A DNA stretch of 36,986 bases from positions 1 to 36,986 of the forward strand of contig WRAH01000027.1 in NCBI GenBank assembly GCA_009780315.1, in the 5' to 3' direction. The position numbers and the translations under genes were made by a program. The DNA is from Defluviitaleaceae bacterium (GTDB lineage: Bacteria; Bacillota; Clostridia; Lachnospirales; WQUN01). Every line of letters begins with the position of its first letter. The first letter of the stretch is position 1. Shown piece after piece: positions 16,514 through 24,658 of this stretch. The notes below the pieces were generated by a model. That model was not told the DNA's origin. It saw only the letters and a list, made by a program, of their open reading frames with translations, and did no database searches.

Positions 16514-18343
16514 CTACCTATTGCTCTTTTCGGTCATTGGAAAATAAACCGTGTATTTATCAAACCCAATGTCATAAATAGGTTTAAACACAAAATTAAT
16601 GGGCTGACCTATTGTTTTATACTGATTGCTCCAATCATGCCATTTTTTTTCTTCATGTGGCACAAGTAATGGCTGGTCTGATGTTGAAACCAATTGTCTT
16701 TCTTCATTAACGATGCTAGCCAGCAATACAGGCCCATCAAGAAATGCATTGTAATTTGTAGCATCTGCCAGTGGCCAAAGTGTAATTCCGCGAGGAATAT
16801 GCACAGTAATTTCCGTTTGGCTAAAGTCCCCTGTTAGCATTAAAAATCCATTGTTATTTTCTGCTTTAACTTTACAATTAGTCTCATAGGTCACATCACC
16901 TTTTGCCCACCAAGGAATACGAAAGCCAACCGTTGCATTAACTGAATTTTCGCAATTTAATATAACTTTTACAGATAGACTTTGTGGTTTTTCACTTGCT
17001 GTATAGTCGTTAATTTTAATCATATTACCGCCACCACTTAAAACTTCAAGGCTAATATTTACAGAAATATTGTTAATTTCTGTTTTTGCAGTAAATGGGA
17101 AGTATTGACCAATTCTTAGTTCATTGTTTTTTTGATGCAAATAAAATTTATTATAAATTGAATTTGCCTGTACCAGAGTACAATGACAGCACCAAAAATC
17201 TTGGGTCTTGCTACCCCATTTCTTGTGTGACCCAGCGGATAGCGGTAGGTAATAGGAAACTAAGCCTGTTTCTGCCTCATATTCACACAAACTATCTTGG
17301 GCTCTTCCTTGCCAGAAGCCCTGTGCAAAAATACCATTATAAATATTTCTTTCAATATAGTCGGCATAAATAGCATCACCTGTCCAGCGGTACAAATAAT
17401 CTGCAAGTCTAATCATATTGTAAACAACACAATGCTCCTGGTTGGTTTCCCCCAGTCGTGATATCTGACGGCCAGGTGGAGTCCATACTTCCCCGCAAGT
17501 TTGACTGCCAGTGGCAAATGCTCCACGCTCTGTTACTGTTTGCCGCCAAAATTCTTCAACTGCTTCACGATATTTAATCTCGCCAGTTACTTCATAACAT
17601 TTTGCCATGCCATGGACTTCAGGTATTTGTATATTGGCGTGCATATTTGTTGTTACATCTTTTTTTTGTAGCAAACCCTCCATAAAAGTTGGACGCTGAA
17701 ATCTAATCATCAATGTTTTATAGCGTTCGTCTTTAGTTAGGCTATAAAGGGTTGCCCATATCTCTACAATTCCACCAGTCTCTTCAACATCCATAATTTT
17801 GTTCATTTGTTCTCGAGATATATCTTGGCTATATTCTACAAACCAGTCTGCCACCTGTGAAAGCATTGGCAAAACATTTGAATTTTGTGCATACAAATGC
17901 ATATCAACCAAGCCCATAATAACCTTGTGGCAAACATAAAATGAAGCCCAAAAGCGTCCGCCTTCTTTAAGGCGCAACAAATACTTTTCTGGAATTGGAA
18001 ATAACCATCTGCCGCCATTTGCTTCTTGGCAGCGTTTTATTTCCGAAACAACAAAATCTCCACGGACTTTTAGTTCTTTATCACCTGTTTGGGCATAAAT
18101 ATGGGCGACGGCACTTAGCCAGTGTCCCGTAAATGTTCCACGAATTTGGCTTAAAGGCGAATCCCAGCCACCATGCACATCTTTGAGTCTATAGTTTAAT
18201 AACCCGGCAAGTCCTGCCTCTTCTCTGTATGGCAATAGTAAATTATCTGTTTTAAGCTCTTTCAAGTAAAAAGAATTGAGATGCATCTTATCACTTGGCA
18301 GTGATGGGCTAAGTTTTACGTCTTTTTCTAAACTAATCCACAT
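16514..18343 (-). CDS. GH127 beta-L-arabinofuranosidase
   Basis: A 609-residue glycosidase with an (alpha/alpha)6 barrel and C-terminal beta domains. The zinc-cysteine centre of GH127 is visible: E-H-C in T-N-Q-E-H-C-V-V-Y-N (equivalent to Glu338/Cys340 of HypBA1) and F-W-C-C-H-C (Cys417/Cys418). An upstream Glu in G-E-V-W may be the acid/base. No signal peptide is present, so it works in the cytosol on imported sugar. The ATG at 18343 follows AAGGAG at about 12 bases and the permease stop by one base; an in-frame TTG at 18367 would overlap the permease gene and is less likely. It releases L-arabinose from beta-linked arabinofuranosides in known members, which hints at the operon's substrate. 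Confidence 0.88.
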   Translation of the reverse strand: MWISLEKDVKLSPSLPSDKMHLNSFYLKELKTDNLLLPYREEAGLAGLLNYRLKDVHGGWDSPLSQIRGTFTGHWLSAVAHIYAQTGDKELKVRGDFVVSEIKRCQEANGGRWLFPIPEKYLLRLKEGGRFWASFYVCHKVIMGLVDMHLYAQNSNVLPMLSQVADWFVEYSQDISREQMNKIMDVEETGGIVEIWATLYSLTKDERYKTLMIRFQRPTFMEGLLQKKDVTTNMHANIQIPEVHGMAKCYEVTGEIKYREAVEEFWRQTVTERGAFATGSQTCGEVWTPPGRQISRLGETNQEHCVVYNMIRLADYLYRWTGDAIYADYIERNIYNGIFAQGFWQGRAQDSLCEYEAETGLVSYYLPLSAGSHKKWGSKTQDFWCCHCTLVQANSIYNKFYLHQKNNELRIGQYFPFTAKTEINNISVNISLEVLSGGGNMIKINDYTASEKPQSLSVKVILNCENSVNATVGFRIPWWAKGDVTYETNCKVKAENNNGFLMLTGDFSQTEITVHIPRGITLWPLADATNYNAFLDGPVLLASIVNEERQLVSTSDQPLLVPHEEKKWHDWSNQYKTIGQPINFVFKPIYDIGFDKYTVYFPMTEKSNR

Positions 18344-18344
18344 T

Positions 18345-19169
18345 TTATTTAATCGCTCCTTCTGCAATACCTGCTACAATATTTTTTTGAAACAGTACAT
18401 AAAAAATTACAACAGGTATAGATGTCATTATTAAGCCAGACAAAACCCTTGGCCAGTCTGTTGTAAACTCTCCGAAAAAACGATTAATTGCCAAAATTAA
18501 AGTTTGGTTATTAACATTAGATAGCATAATCATTGGTAGCAAAAAATCATTCCATATCCATAAGCTATTTAAAATGAGTATTGTTGCTGTAATTGGTTTA
18601 AGTAGTGGAAATACAATTTTAAAAAAGATTTGAAATTCTCCGCAACCATCAATTCTTGCGGATTCTTCTAGTTCCCTAGGTACTGTTTTTACAAAACCAT
18701 GGTACAGAAAAAGTGCCATGCTTGTACCCAATCCAGTGTAAATAAGGCCTAAACCAATTAAGCTATCTGCCAAGTTTAAAGTGGATGCAACCTGTGCAAG
18801 CGTAACCATTATTGCATTAAATGGAATAAGCATAGATGATAAAAATAATATAAAAATAAAACTGCTTAGTTTGCCAGAGGTTCTTGATAAACGCCAGCCA
18901 GCTAAAGACGCACATATAACAATACCAGTTTGTCCTACCAAAGTTACAATTACAGTATTCCATATGTTGCGAAAAATATCCATCCTTTGTATTGTGTCAA
19001 CGTAATTTTGAAGTGTCCATTCATTGGGTAAGGCAAGGACAGATGTAAACATTTCTCCCTGAGTTTTAAATGAGTTGAGTACCGCCATATAAATTGGGAA
19101 GAATGCAATGAATCCGAATATAGCTAAAAAAAACAAACAACACACATTAATCATATTTTTTGATTTCAT
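18345..19169 (-). CDS. Carbohydrate ABC transporter permease, MalG-type
   Basis: A 274-residue inner-membrane permease of the CUT1 family with about six hydrophobic helices. The EAA loop that contacts the ATPase reads E-L-E-E-S-A-R-I-D-G-C-G-E-F-Q-I-F. The start follows AAAGGAG at 11 bases. The stop TAA is separated from the GH127 ATG by a single base, so the two are coupled. Its partner permease lies 19 bases upstream. No ATPase gene is present in the operon, so a shared MsmX/UgpC-like ATPase encoded elsewhere must energise it. Confidence 0.93.
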   Translation of the reverse strand: MKSKNMINVCCLFFLAIFGFIAFFPIYMAVLNSFKTQGEMFTSVLALPNEWTLQNYVDTIQRMDIFRNIWNTVIVTLVGQTGIVICASLAGWRLSRTSGKLSSFIFILFLSSMLIPFNAIMVTLAQVASTLNLADSLIGLGLIYTGLGTSMALFLYHGFVKTVPRELEESARIDGCGEFQIFFKIVFPLLKPITATILILNSLWIWNDFLLPMIMLSNVNNQTLILAINRFFGEFTTDWPRVLSGLIMTSIPVVIFYVLFQKNIVAGIAEGAIK

Positions 19170-19188
19170 GAGTTACATAGCTCCTTTA

Positions 19189-20085
19189 CTACGACTCTAT
19201 TTCCATTTTTTTCATTACTCCAGTTTGGATAAGGGTAATAAGAAGTATCACTGCAAAAAATATCATAGCTTTGGCATTTGCATAACCATAACGAAGGGGC
19301 TGCTGAAAGGCTTCTTCAAATATATTTAGTGCTACAACCTGTGTTGCACGGCCTGGTCCACCACCTGTTAAACGAAAAACCACATCAAAAATTTGAAATC
19401 CTCTAATTAATGTTAAAAATGAGCAAATCGTTATAGCGTGCATAATCATGGGTAGAGTAATTTTTGTTAAGCGTCTAAATCCATTTGCTCCATCAATTTT
19501 AGCTGCCTCTGTTATGCTTGCAGGGACACTTTGTAGTGCTGCCATGTAAATAATCATCATATACCCAGCACCATTCCACAAACTTACAATAAGGATAGAC
19601 CAAAATGCTACCTGTGGGTCGCCTAGCCATGATTGGTCAAAAAAACCTAAAAACGGCAATTCGGAAACTTCAACAAAAACCCTGGTATATATGAAGCGAA
19701 ACATTAAAGAGCTAATAATTAAACTAAACATATTGGGCAAGAAAAATATTGTTCTAAAGAATGATTTAGATTTTGTGCGTGTTTCAACAAGCAATGCAAG
19801 ACCCAATGCAATTATATTTTGCAAAACAAAAATAAAAATAGTAAAGCGCATTGTTAGCCTTAGTGCATTTGTAAAATGTCTATCTCTTGTAAATATTTCA
19901 ATGTAATTATTAAGCCCAACAAAGGAGTAATCTGGTCTAACAGGAGACCAATCTGTAAAACTATAATAAATGGCACTTGTAATAGGTATAAACAAGAATA
20001 CAAAATAAAATGCCAAAGCTGGAAATGTAAAGAGCAATAAGTATTTAAGATTCTTTAAGCTGCGTTTTTTTTCTGAATAACTCAT
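19189..20085 (-). CDS. Carbohydrate ABC transporter permease, MalF/LacF-type
   Basis: A 298-residue permease with six predicted helices. The EAA motif is I-T-E-A-A-K-I-D-G-A-N-G-F-R-R. The ATG at 20085 follows GGAGGT at 5 bases; the ATG at 20097 overlaps this ribosome site and is rejected. It pairs with the MalG-type permease to import an oligosaccharide delivered by the lipoprotein encoded 112 bases upstream. The intervening space holds two hairpins (20104-20165). Confidence 0.93.
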   Translation of the reverse strand: MSYSEKKRSLKNLKYLLLFTFPALAFYFVFLFIPITSAIYYSFTDWSPVRPDYSFVGLNNYIEIFTRDRHFTNALRLTMRFTIFIFVLQNIIALGLALLVETRTKSKSFFRTIFFLPNMFSLIISSLMFRFIYTRVFVEVSELPFLGFFDQSWLGDPQVAFWSILIVSLWNGAGYMMIIYMAALQSVPASITEAAKIDGANGFRRLTKITLPMIMHAITICSFLTLIRGFQIFDVVFRLTGGGPGRATQVVALNIFEEAFQQPLRYGYANAKAMIFFAVILLITLIQTGVMKKMEIES

Positions 20086-20103
20086 GCGTACCTCCATTTA
20101 AGT

Positions 20104-20165
20104 AGGGACGCTGTCCCTTTTGATTGGGCTGTATCTCAATTGGGTTTCCAATTTTGATACAGCCC
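20104..20165 (-). other. Intergenic hairpins between binding-protein and permease genes
   Basis: Two stem-loops lie in the transcript. GGGCTGTATC / GATACAGCCC (20165-20156 with 20135-20126) has an inner AATTGG/CCAATT extension, and AGGGAC / GTCCCT spans 20118-20104. Neither is followed by a U-run. Such structures after a binding-protein gene often stabilise its mRNA or limit read-through, giving more binding protein than permease. Confidence 0.6.
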
Positions 20166-20196
20166 CCTATGCGTCACTCTAATTTCAATTTGCTTC

Positions 20197-21465
20197 CTAA
20201 CGGTATTGCAAATAAGTTGCCCATGTTTCATCAAGGACTTGAATAACTTCTGCCCTAGTCATTGTGCCTGCAACATAGCTAGAAATTGCTACGTCAAATT
20301 CTACTTTTACAGGCCCTGGTATATCTGGGTCAAGGTATGCTCTGCCTTGCTCAACGAGTTCTGACGCAAGGGTTTGCCATGGATGAGAGTCAAAATTATG
20401 AAGGTATGATACAGCATCAAAACCAAAACTTTGGAAGAAATCATTTGTATGGGCTGGGTCTAAAAAGAAGTTTACGAGTCTTGCAGCAAGTTCTTGATGT
20501 TCACTAAAGCTTGAAACACCAAGGGCAGTAGAATAGCTTACATTAATCATTGTAGCCGCAATGTCATCTGTAACAGGAAGCGGTGCAACAAGTAAGTTAA
20601 AGTCTGGATTTACTGATAAAATTGCATCTGCCATCCAAGGCCCTTGAATATGCATTGCTGCGCCACCATTTGCAAAGTCAGCGGCGGCTTGGTCTGCACC
20701 TGTTTCAAATGGGCGTGGCGAACCATGGGCATCTGCTAAGTCGATAATATCAAACATTGCCTCAAGTTGTGCAAAAGAACCAACGCCAGCATTCATGTCT
20801 TCAATAAAATTTGGGGCGATGGTGTTTATTAATGCACCACCTGCAAGTGGTAGATTTAAACCACCAACCCAGGCATCTCCATATGCCAGCTGAAATGGAA
20901 CGATGTCATTTGCTTCAAGTACAGCAATTACATTTCTCATTTCGCTAATAGTATTTGGTATTGCTAAATTTAATTCTTGAAAAATATCATAGTTAAGTAA
21001 ATATCCCCACTCAACAGACTCTAATGGTAATCCTATGATATTTCCTTCAACTGTAACTGCGTCTCTTGCTGTTGGGAATAAACTATCTATAAAAGATTGC
21101 CCGGATAAATCTGCAAGCCAGCCAGCCCGGAAATAAGTTGGCCCATAAACTAACGCATGAAAATTAAAAATATCAGGGCTATTATTTGTAGCCATTCTTG
21201 TTTGCAATATTGCACTCGCATTATCTGCAGGCATTTCTAAGCTTATAGTAAGATCAATGCCTTCTGCTGCAACCTTTTCTATAAATAAATCAAAAATATG
21301 CTCGTATTGCTCTCTAAATCGTGGTTGACCGATTAAAACTTGTAGCTCAACTTGTTGCCTATCGCCTGATGATGGCGTTTGTCCTTGTCCAGAACCATCG
21401 TTACTACATGCGGCAAAAACTAACATACCCATAGCTATTAGCAATATACAAAATATTTTTTTCAT
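20197..21465 (-). CDS. Sugar ABC transporter substrate-binding lipoprotein
   Basis: A 422-residue extracytoplasmic binding protein. The leader MKKIFCILLIAMGMLVFAAC is a lipobox (V-F-A-A-C), so it is membrane-anchored. A Gly/Ser/Gln linker follows, then a type-1 extracellular solute-binding fold with typical spots such as A-A-A-D-F-A-N-G-G-A-A-M-H-I-Q-G-P-W. The start follows AGGAGG. It should bind the oligosaccharide imported by the two permeases. Substrate cannot be read from the sequence; operon context (GH127, AraA-like isomerase) suggests an arabinose-containing oligosaccharide. Confidence 0.93.
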   Translation of the reverse strand: MKKIFCILLIAMGMLVFAACSNDGSGQGQTPSSGDRQQVELQVLIGQPRFREQYEHIFDLFIEKVAAEGIDLTISLEMPADNASAILQTRMATNNSPDIFNFHALVYGPTYFRAGWLADLSGQSFIDSLFPTARDAVTVEGNIIGLPLESVEWGYLLNYDIFQELNLAIPNTISEMRNVIAVLEANDIVPFQLAYGDAWVGGLNLPLAGGALINTIAPNFIEDMNAGVGSFAQLEAMFDIIDLADAHGSPRPFETGADQAAADFANGGAAMHIQGPWMADAILSVNPDFNLLVAPLPVTDDIAATMINVSYSTALGVSSFSEHQELAARLVNFFLDPAHTNDFFQSFGFDAVSYLHNFDSHPWQTLASELVEQGRAYLDPDIPGPVKVEFDVAISSYVAGTMTRAEVIQVLDETWATYLQYR

Positions 21466-21476
21466 ACGAAGACCTC

Positions 21477-21974
21477 CTATTGTCCTATTATTTGTATTTT
21501 AATTTTTCGCTCTCTTGTGCAGGTTTGGTCAAAATCTATAAAATATATATGTCCAAACATGCCACGGTCAAGTTTCCCTTCTACAATTCCCATGCTTTCG
21601 CTTCGCCCAATTAATGCCGACCGTAAATGAGCATCGGTATTTAAAGTTTGGGGCTTCTCCTCTCCATGTTGGGCAGAAAACTCTGTCAGTAGTGGACCAG
21701 GGTGTAAGTATTGACCTTCTCTTTTACATACAGGGATAATTGCATCAAATATTTCAATGAAATCCTGTTGTAAATACTCTAAATCCGTATATGTTTTATC
21801 AAAGGATTTTTCTTGAGTAATGACGGAACACGTAGTGTGGCTGGTATATATTGTACAGAGTCCCTCTTTTATATTGTGGCCACGTATAATGCCTTCTATC
21901 TCATCTGTTAACAGATGAAATGTTGGGCGATATCCAACAGAGGTTACAGTTATCACTTCATTTACTATTTTCAT
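21477..21974 (-). CDS. YjbQ-family (UPF0047) protein, copy 2
   Basis: A 165-residue protein. The family motifs are present: I-Y-T-S-H-T-T-C-S-V-I, Y-L-H-P-G-P, N-T-D-A-H-L-R-S and F-G-H-I-Y-F-I-D-F-D. The three histidines correspond to the metal-binding set of YjbQ (HTS, xH, AHI positions). E. coli YjbQ has weak thiamine-phosphate synthase activity in genetic tests, but the true family role is open. The ATG at 21974 follows AAAGGAGG, which lies in the end of the TIM-like gene, and starts one base after that gene's stop. Its location inside a sugar operon suggests a role in sugar or sugar-phosphate chemistry. A diverged paralogue sits two genes upstream. Confidence 0.8.
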   Translation of the reverse strand: MKIVNEVITVTSVGYRPTFHLLTDEIEGIIRGHNIKEGLCTIYTSHTTCSVITQEKSFDKTYTDLEYLQQDFIEIFDAIIPVCKREGQYLHPGPLLTEFSAQHGEEKPQTLNTDAHLRSALIGRSESMGIVEGKLDRGMFGHIYFIDFDQTCTRERKIKIQIIGQ

Positions 21975-21975
21975 A

Positions 21976-22656
21976 TCATCCTCCTTTACATGCCGATATG
22001 AAGGCCTTAACATTTTTAATAGGGTCATCTGCTAAAAAAATTCCAGATGCAGAACCTACACCGTCAGCACCTGCCAAAATAAGCTTTCGTACTTGGCTAC
22101 TCTTTGTTATGCCGGCAGCATGTTCCACAAGAATATTGCTGTTGATTTCTTTTATTGCCTTAGTGGATTTGCTAACAAAATCGCTGTCACTAACTATTCC
22201 ACTGCCAATTAAGTTAGTTTCCTCTGGGTTGATTATGTCGGGGCTTAAACATGCAACTGCTCTAGCCTCGGCAATACTGCCTGCGCACACTAAAGTTATA
22301 AGGTCTAGTTCCTTTGCTCTCTCAATAGTTTGTTGTAAAACAGGTAGTGAAATTTGACGTTCGCTATGGTTTAACATTACACCACTAGCACCAGCATCTT
22401 TTATTGCTTCTGGCAAAACATCTGCAAGTCCACGACCTGGACGCAAAGTATCCATATAAGGCGCAAATACAAGTAAACGTTTAGTTGAACGTGCAATCAT
22501 ACGAATATCTGTATAGGGTGCAATAAATATTACATCAATGTTATTATCTATTGCGCAGGCATCGGCGGCTTTTGCAACTTCAAGCAATTTATTGCCGTAC
22601 ATAAAATTTTTTGCACCTATTTCAAAAAACGGAGTCCGCAATTTTTTATGAACCAT
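21976..22656 (-). CDS. Triosephosphate isomerase-like protein (archaeal-type)
   Basis: A 226-residue TIM-barrel protein, shorter than the 250-residue bacterial TIM and closer to archaeal TIM. Likely catalytic residues are Lys in E-I-G-A-K-N, His in L-N-H-S-E-R and Glu in N-P-E-E-T-N-L-I-G-S-G; the phosphate loop is G-V-G-S-A-S-G-I. The usual N-x-K motif is altered, so substrate may differ from triose phosphates. Related TIM-like enzymes act on tetrulose phosphates in erythritol and threitol pathways. The ATG (22656) follows GGGGGAT and overlaps the kinase gene by 11 bases. It probably isomerises a phosphorylated intermediate of this operon; the housekeeping TIM is expected elsewhere. Confidence 0.8.
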   Translation of the reverse strand: MVHKKLRTPFFEIGAKNFMYGNKLLEVAKAADACAIDNNIDVIFIAPYTDIRMIARSTKRLLVFAPYMDTLRPGRGLADVLPEAIKDAGASGVMLNHSERQISLPVLQQTIERAKELDLITLVCAGSIAEARAVACLSPDIINPEETNLIGSGIVSDSDFVSKSTKAIKEINSNILVEHAAGITKSSQVRKLILAGADGVGSASGIFLADDPIKNVKAFISACKGG

Positions 22657-24139
22657 TACAATCCCCCGTTGCCATTTTTGATAAAGCTTTATAACGGTTA
22701 AAACCTTGGCAGTAAACTGATACATTTTGTTTATTCGGGGAGTATTTTGTTGTTTCTTGCTTAATTAAGTTATGTGCCTCTTCTAATGTTTTATATACAG
22801 ACAGACCTAATGCACATAGCATTGCCACACCAATAGATGTAGTTTCACTTTCTGATGGCACTATTACATCTGTATTTAAAATGTCTGCCTTAATCTGATT
22901 CCATATAGGACTGTTTGCACCGCCACCCATGGAAACAATTTGTGTATCGGTCGCTTTTAGTAGGATAATATTTTCTTTTAACATGTATCCTACGCCCTCC
23001 ATTATTCCGCGTACAAAGTCGGATTTTGTAGTGTGGAGGCCAATACCACTAAAGGTTGCCTTACAATCTGGGGCAAAAATTGGCTGTATTGTGCCAGAAA
23101 AATAGGGCAGTATGGTTAATCCATTTGCAAGGGGAGGCGAGCGTTTTGCAAGATTACTTAACTTTTCGTAAACAGAAACGCCATCTTTAATTGCAGCTGC
23201 ATCTTCTTCTTTACAAAATATATCCTTAAACCACTTTAGTGCCATTCCTGCGGTCATACAAACTGGCAGCAATAGCTGTAAATCCTTATTAAAGTGCCGA
23301 TATACAGGGATAAAAGTAGTCGTATCTATTGCTTCTGATTTTCTAGTTGTACCAATACATAAGGCTGTACCTGTAGTTTCGGTAATAATGTTACTATTAA
23401 AATTACCTGCACCAATAGCACCGCAAACCTGATCCATTGCACCTGTTACAATTTTAATACCTTGGTTTAGCCCAAGGTCATTTGCCACACCTGGCAAAAT
23501 TTCACCAACTACTTCTGCACAACCCATGACCGTTGGTATTTTATTAACATCCAGTTCAAGTAAATCAAATATTTCTACCCACAAATCGTCTGCTGTTAAG
23601 TCAAAATACCCTGTGGTGCTAAGAAGAGATTTTTCTGTTACAAATTTGCCTGTTAACTTCCAAATTATAAAATCTTCCAGAAGTAAAAAATATTTTGCCT
23701 GGTTATAGATATCTGCTTCATTATTTTTAAACCACAGCAGTTTACTTATAGGGCATAATCCATTACATTCAGGAATGCCAGTTTTACTAAAAAAATATTT
23801 TTGGTCTACGACTTTATTTATTGATTCGGCTTCCTTTATTGCCCGGGTATCCAACCATACAATAGCATTGTGAAGTGCAGCTCCATTTATATCTACAGGA
23901 ATTAGCGTTTCCCCTTGGGTTGTAATACTAATTCCTTTAACATCTTTTAAGTTGCAATTTAGCCCTACTTGATTTATACCTTGTGCTATACTATCCCAAT
24001 AAATTTGGGGGCTTAGTTCTGCTTTATTGTTCGATGTTTCTAGTACATATTCAATCCCAGTCTTAGCCAGCACTTTAAACGCTTTGTTTAGCACACAAAC
24101 TTTAACGCTGGTTGTTCCTACATCTAATGTTAGAAACAT
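22646..24139 (-). CDS. FGGY-family carbohydrate kinase
   Basis: A 497-residue two-domain sugar kinase. The phosphate-binding start is MFLTLDVGTTSVKVCVLN. The catalytic Asp is in G-A-M-D-Q-V-C-G-A-I-G-A-G, and the ATP-binding region is S-M-G-G-G-A-N-S-P-I-W-N-Q. It resembles XylB-like members more than AraB, which is longer (about 560). It should phosphorylate the ketose made by the AraA-like isomerase. AGGAGG precedes the start. The 3' end overlaps the TIM-like gene. The exact sugar cannot be assigned. Confidence 0.88.
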   Translation of the reverse strand: MFLTLDVGTTSVKVCVLNKAFKVLAKTGIEYVLETSNNKAELSPQIYWDSIAQGINQVGLNCNLKDVKGISITTQGETLIPVDINGAALHNAIVWLDTRAIKEAESINKVVDQKYFFSKTGIPECNGLCPISKLLWFKNNEADIYNQAKYFLLLEDFIIWKLTGKFVTEKSLLSTTGYFDLTADDLWVEIFDLLELDVNKIPTVMGCAEVVGEILPGVANDLGLNQGIKIVTGAMDQVCGAIGAGNFNSNIITETTGTALCIGTTRKSEAIDTTTFIPVYRHFNKDLQLLLPVCMTAGMALKWFKDIFCKEEDAAAIKDGVSVYEKLSNLAKRSPPLANGLTILPYFSGTIQPIFAPDCKATFSGIGLHTTKSDFVRGIMEGVGYMLKENIILLKATDTQIVSMGGGANSPIWNQIKADILNTDVIVPSESETTSIGVAMLCALGLSVYKTLEEAHNLIKQETTKYSPNKQNVSVYCQGFNRYKALSKMATGDCNGS

Positions 24140-24155
24140 AGCTTAATCATACCTC

Positions 24156-24647
24156 CTACACTACCACAGATACACGTACAGTTCTTGTGCGTGCCCTAAC
24201 CTGATCAAAATCAGCGAAATAAATTACCCCAAATTCCCCCAAAATTAATTGGCTCTTTTCAACAGGGATGCAAACCGAGCGTCCAAGAAGTACAGATCGC
24301 AAATGTGCATCTGTGTTATAGCTCCACCAAGCATCTTCATTACGTTCTCTTTTTGCAATGTCAATATGTTTTGGCCCTGGGTGTAGATATGCCCCATGGG
24401 TTGTACATGTAGGGAAAATTTTGGACATGCCATTTACCATATCTTGAAGTAGAAATTGCTCGCCATAATAATCAACATCATCAGATTGTTCCTGAATCAG
24501 CAAACTGCATGTTGTATGTTGTGAGTAAACTGTAACTAATGCATTGTCTATATTTAATTCATTTACAAATTTTTCAACCTGCGCTGTTACATCTGTAAAA
24601 GTAGGTCGATTGTCAGAAACTATTTCAAAGCTATGATTATAAACCAT
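24156..24647 (-). CDS. YjbQ-family (UPF0047) protein, copy 1
   Basis: A 163-residue protein with the same motif set as copy 2: V-Y-S-Q-H-T-T-C-S-L-L, Y-L-H-P-G-P, N-T-D-A-H-L-R-S, L-L-G-R-S and F-G-V-I-Y-F-A-D-F-D. Outside these motifs the two copies differ widely, so this is not a recent duplication. The ATG at 24647 is preceded by AGGAG at 8 bases; a GTG nine bases earlier overlaps that site. It lies between the isomerase and kinase genes. Two YjbQ genes within one catabolic operon argue for two different activities or a hetero-oligomer. No function is claimed. Confidence 0.8.
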   Translation of the reverse strand: MVYNHSFEIVSDNRPTFTDVTAQVEKFVNELNIDNALVTVYSQHTTCSLLIQEQSDDVDYYGEQFLLQDMVNGMSKIFPTCTTHGAYLHPGPKHIDIAKRERNEDAWWSYNTDAHLRSVLLGRSVCIPVEKSQLILGEFGVIYFADFDQVRARTRTVRVSVVV

Positions 24648-24658
24648 TAATCCCACTC

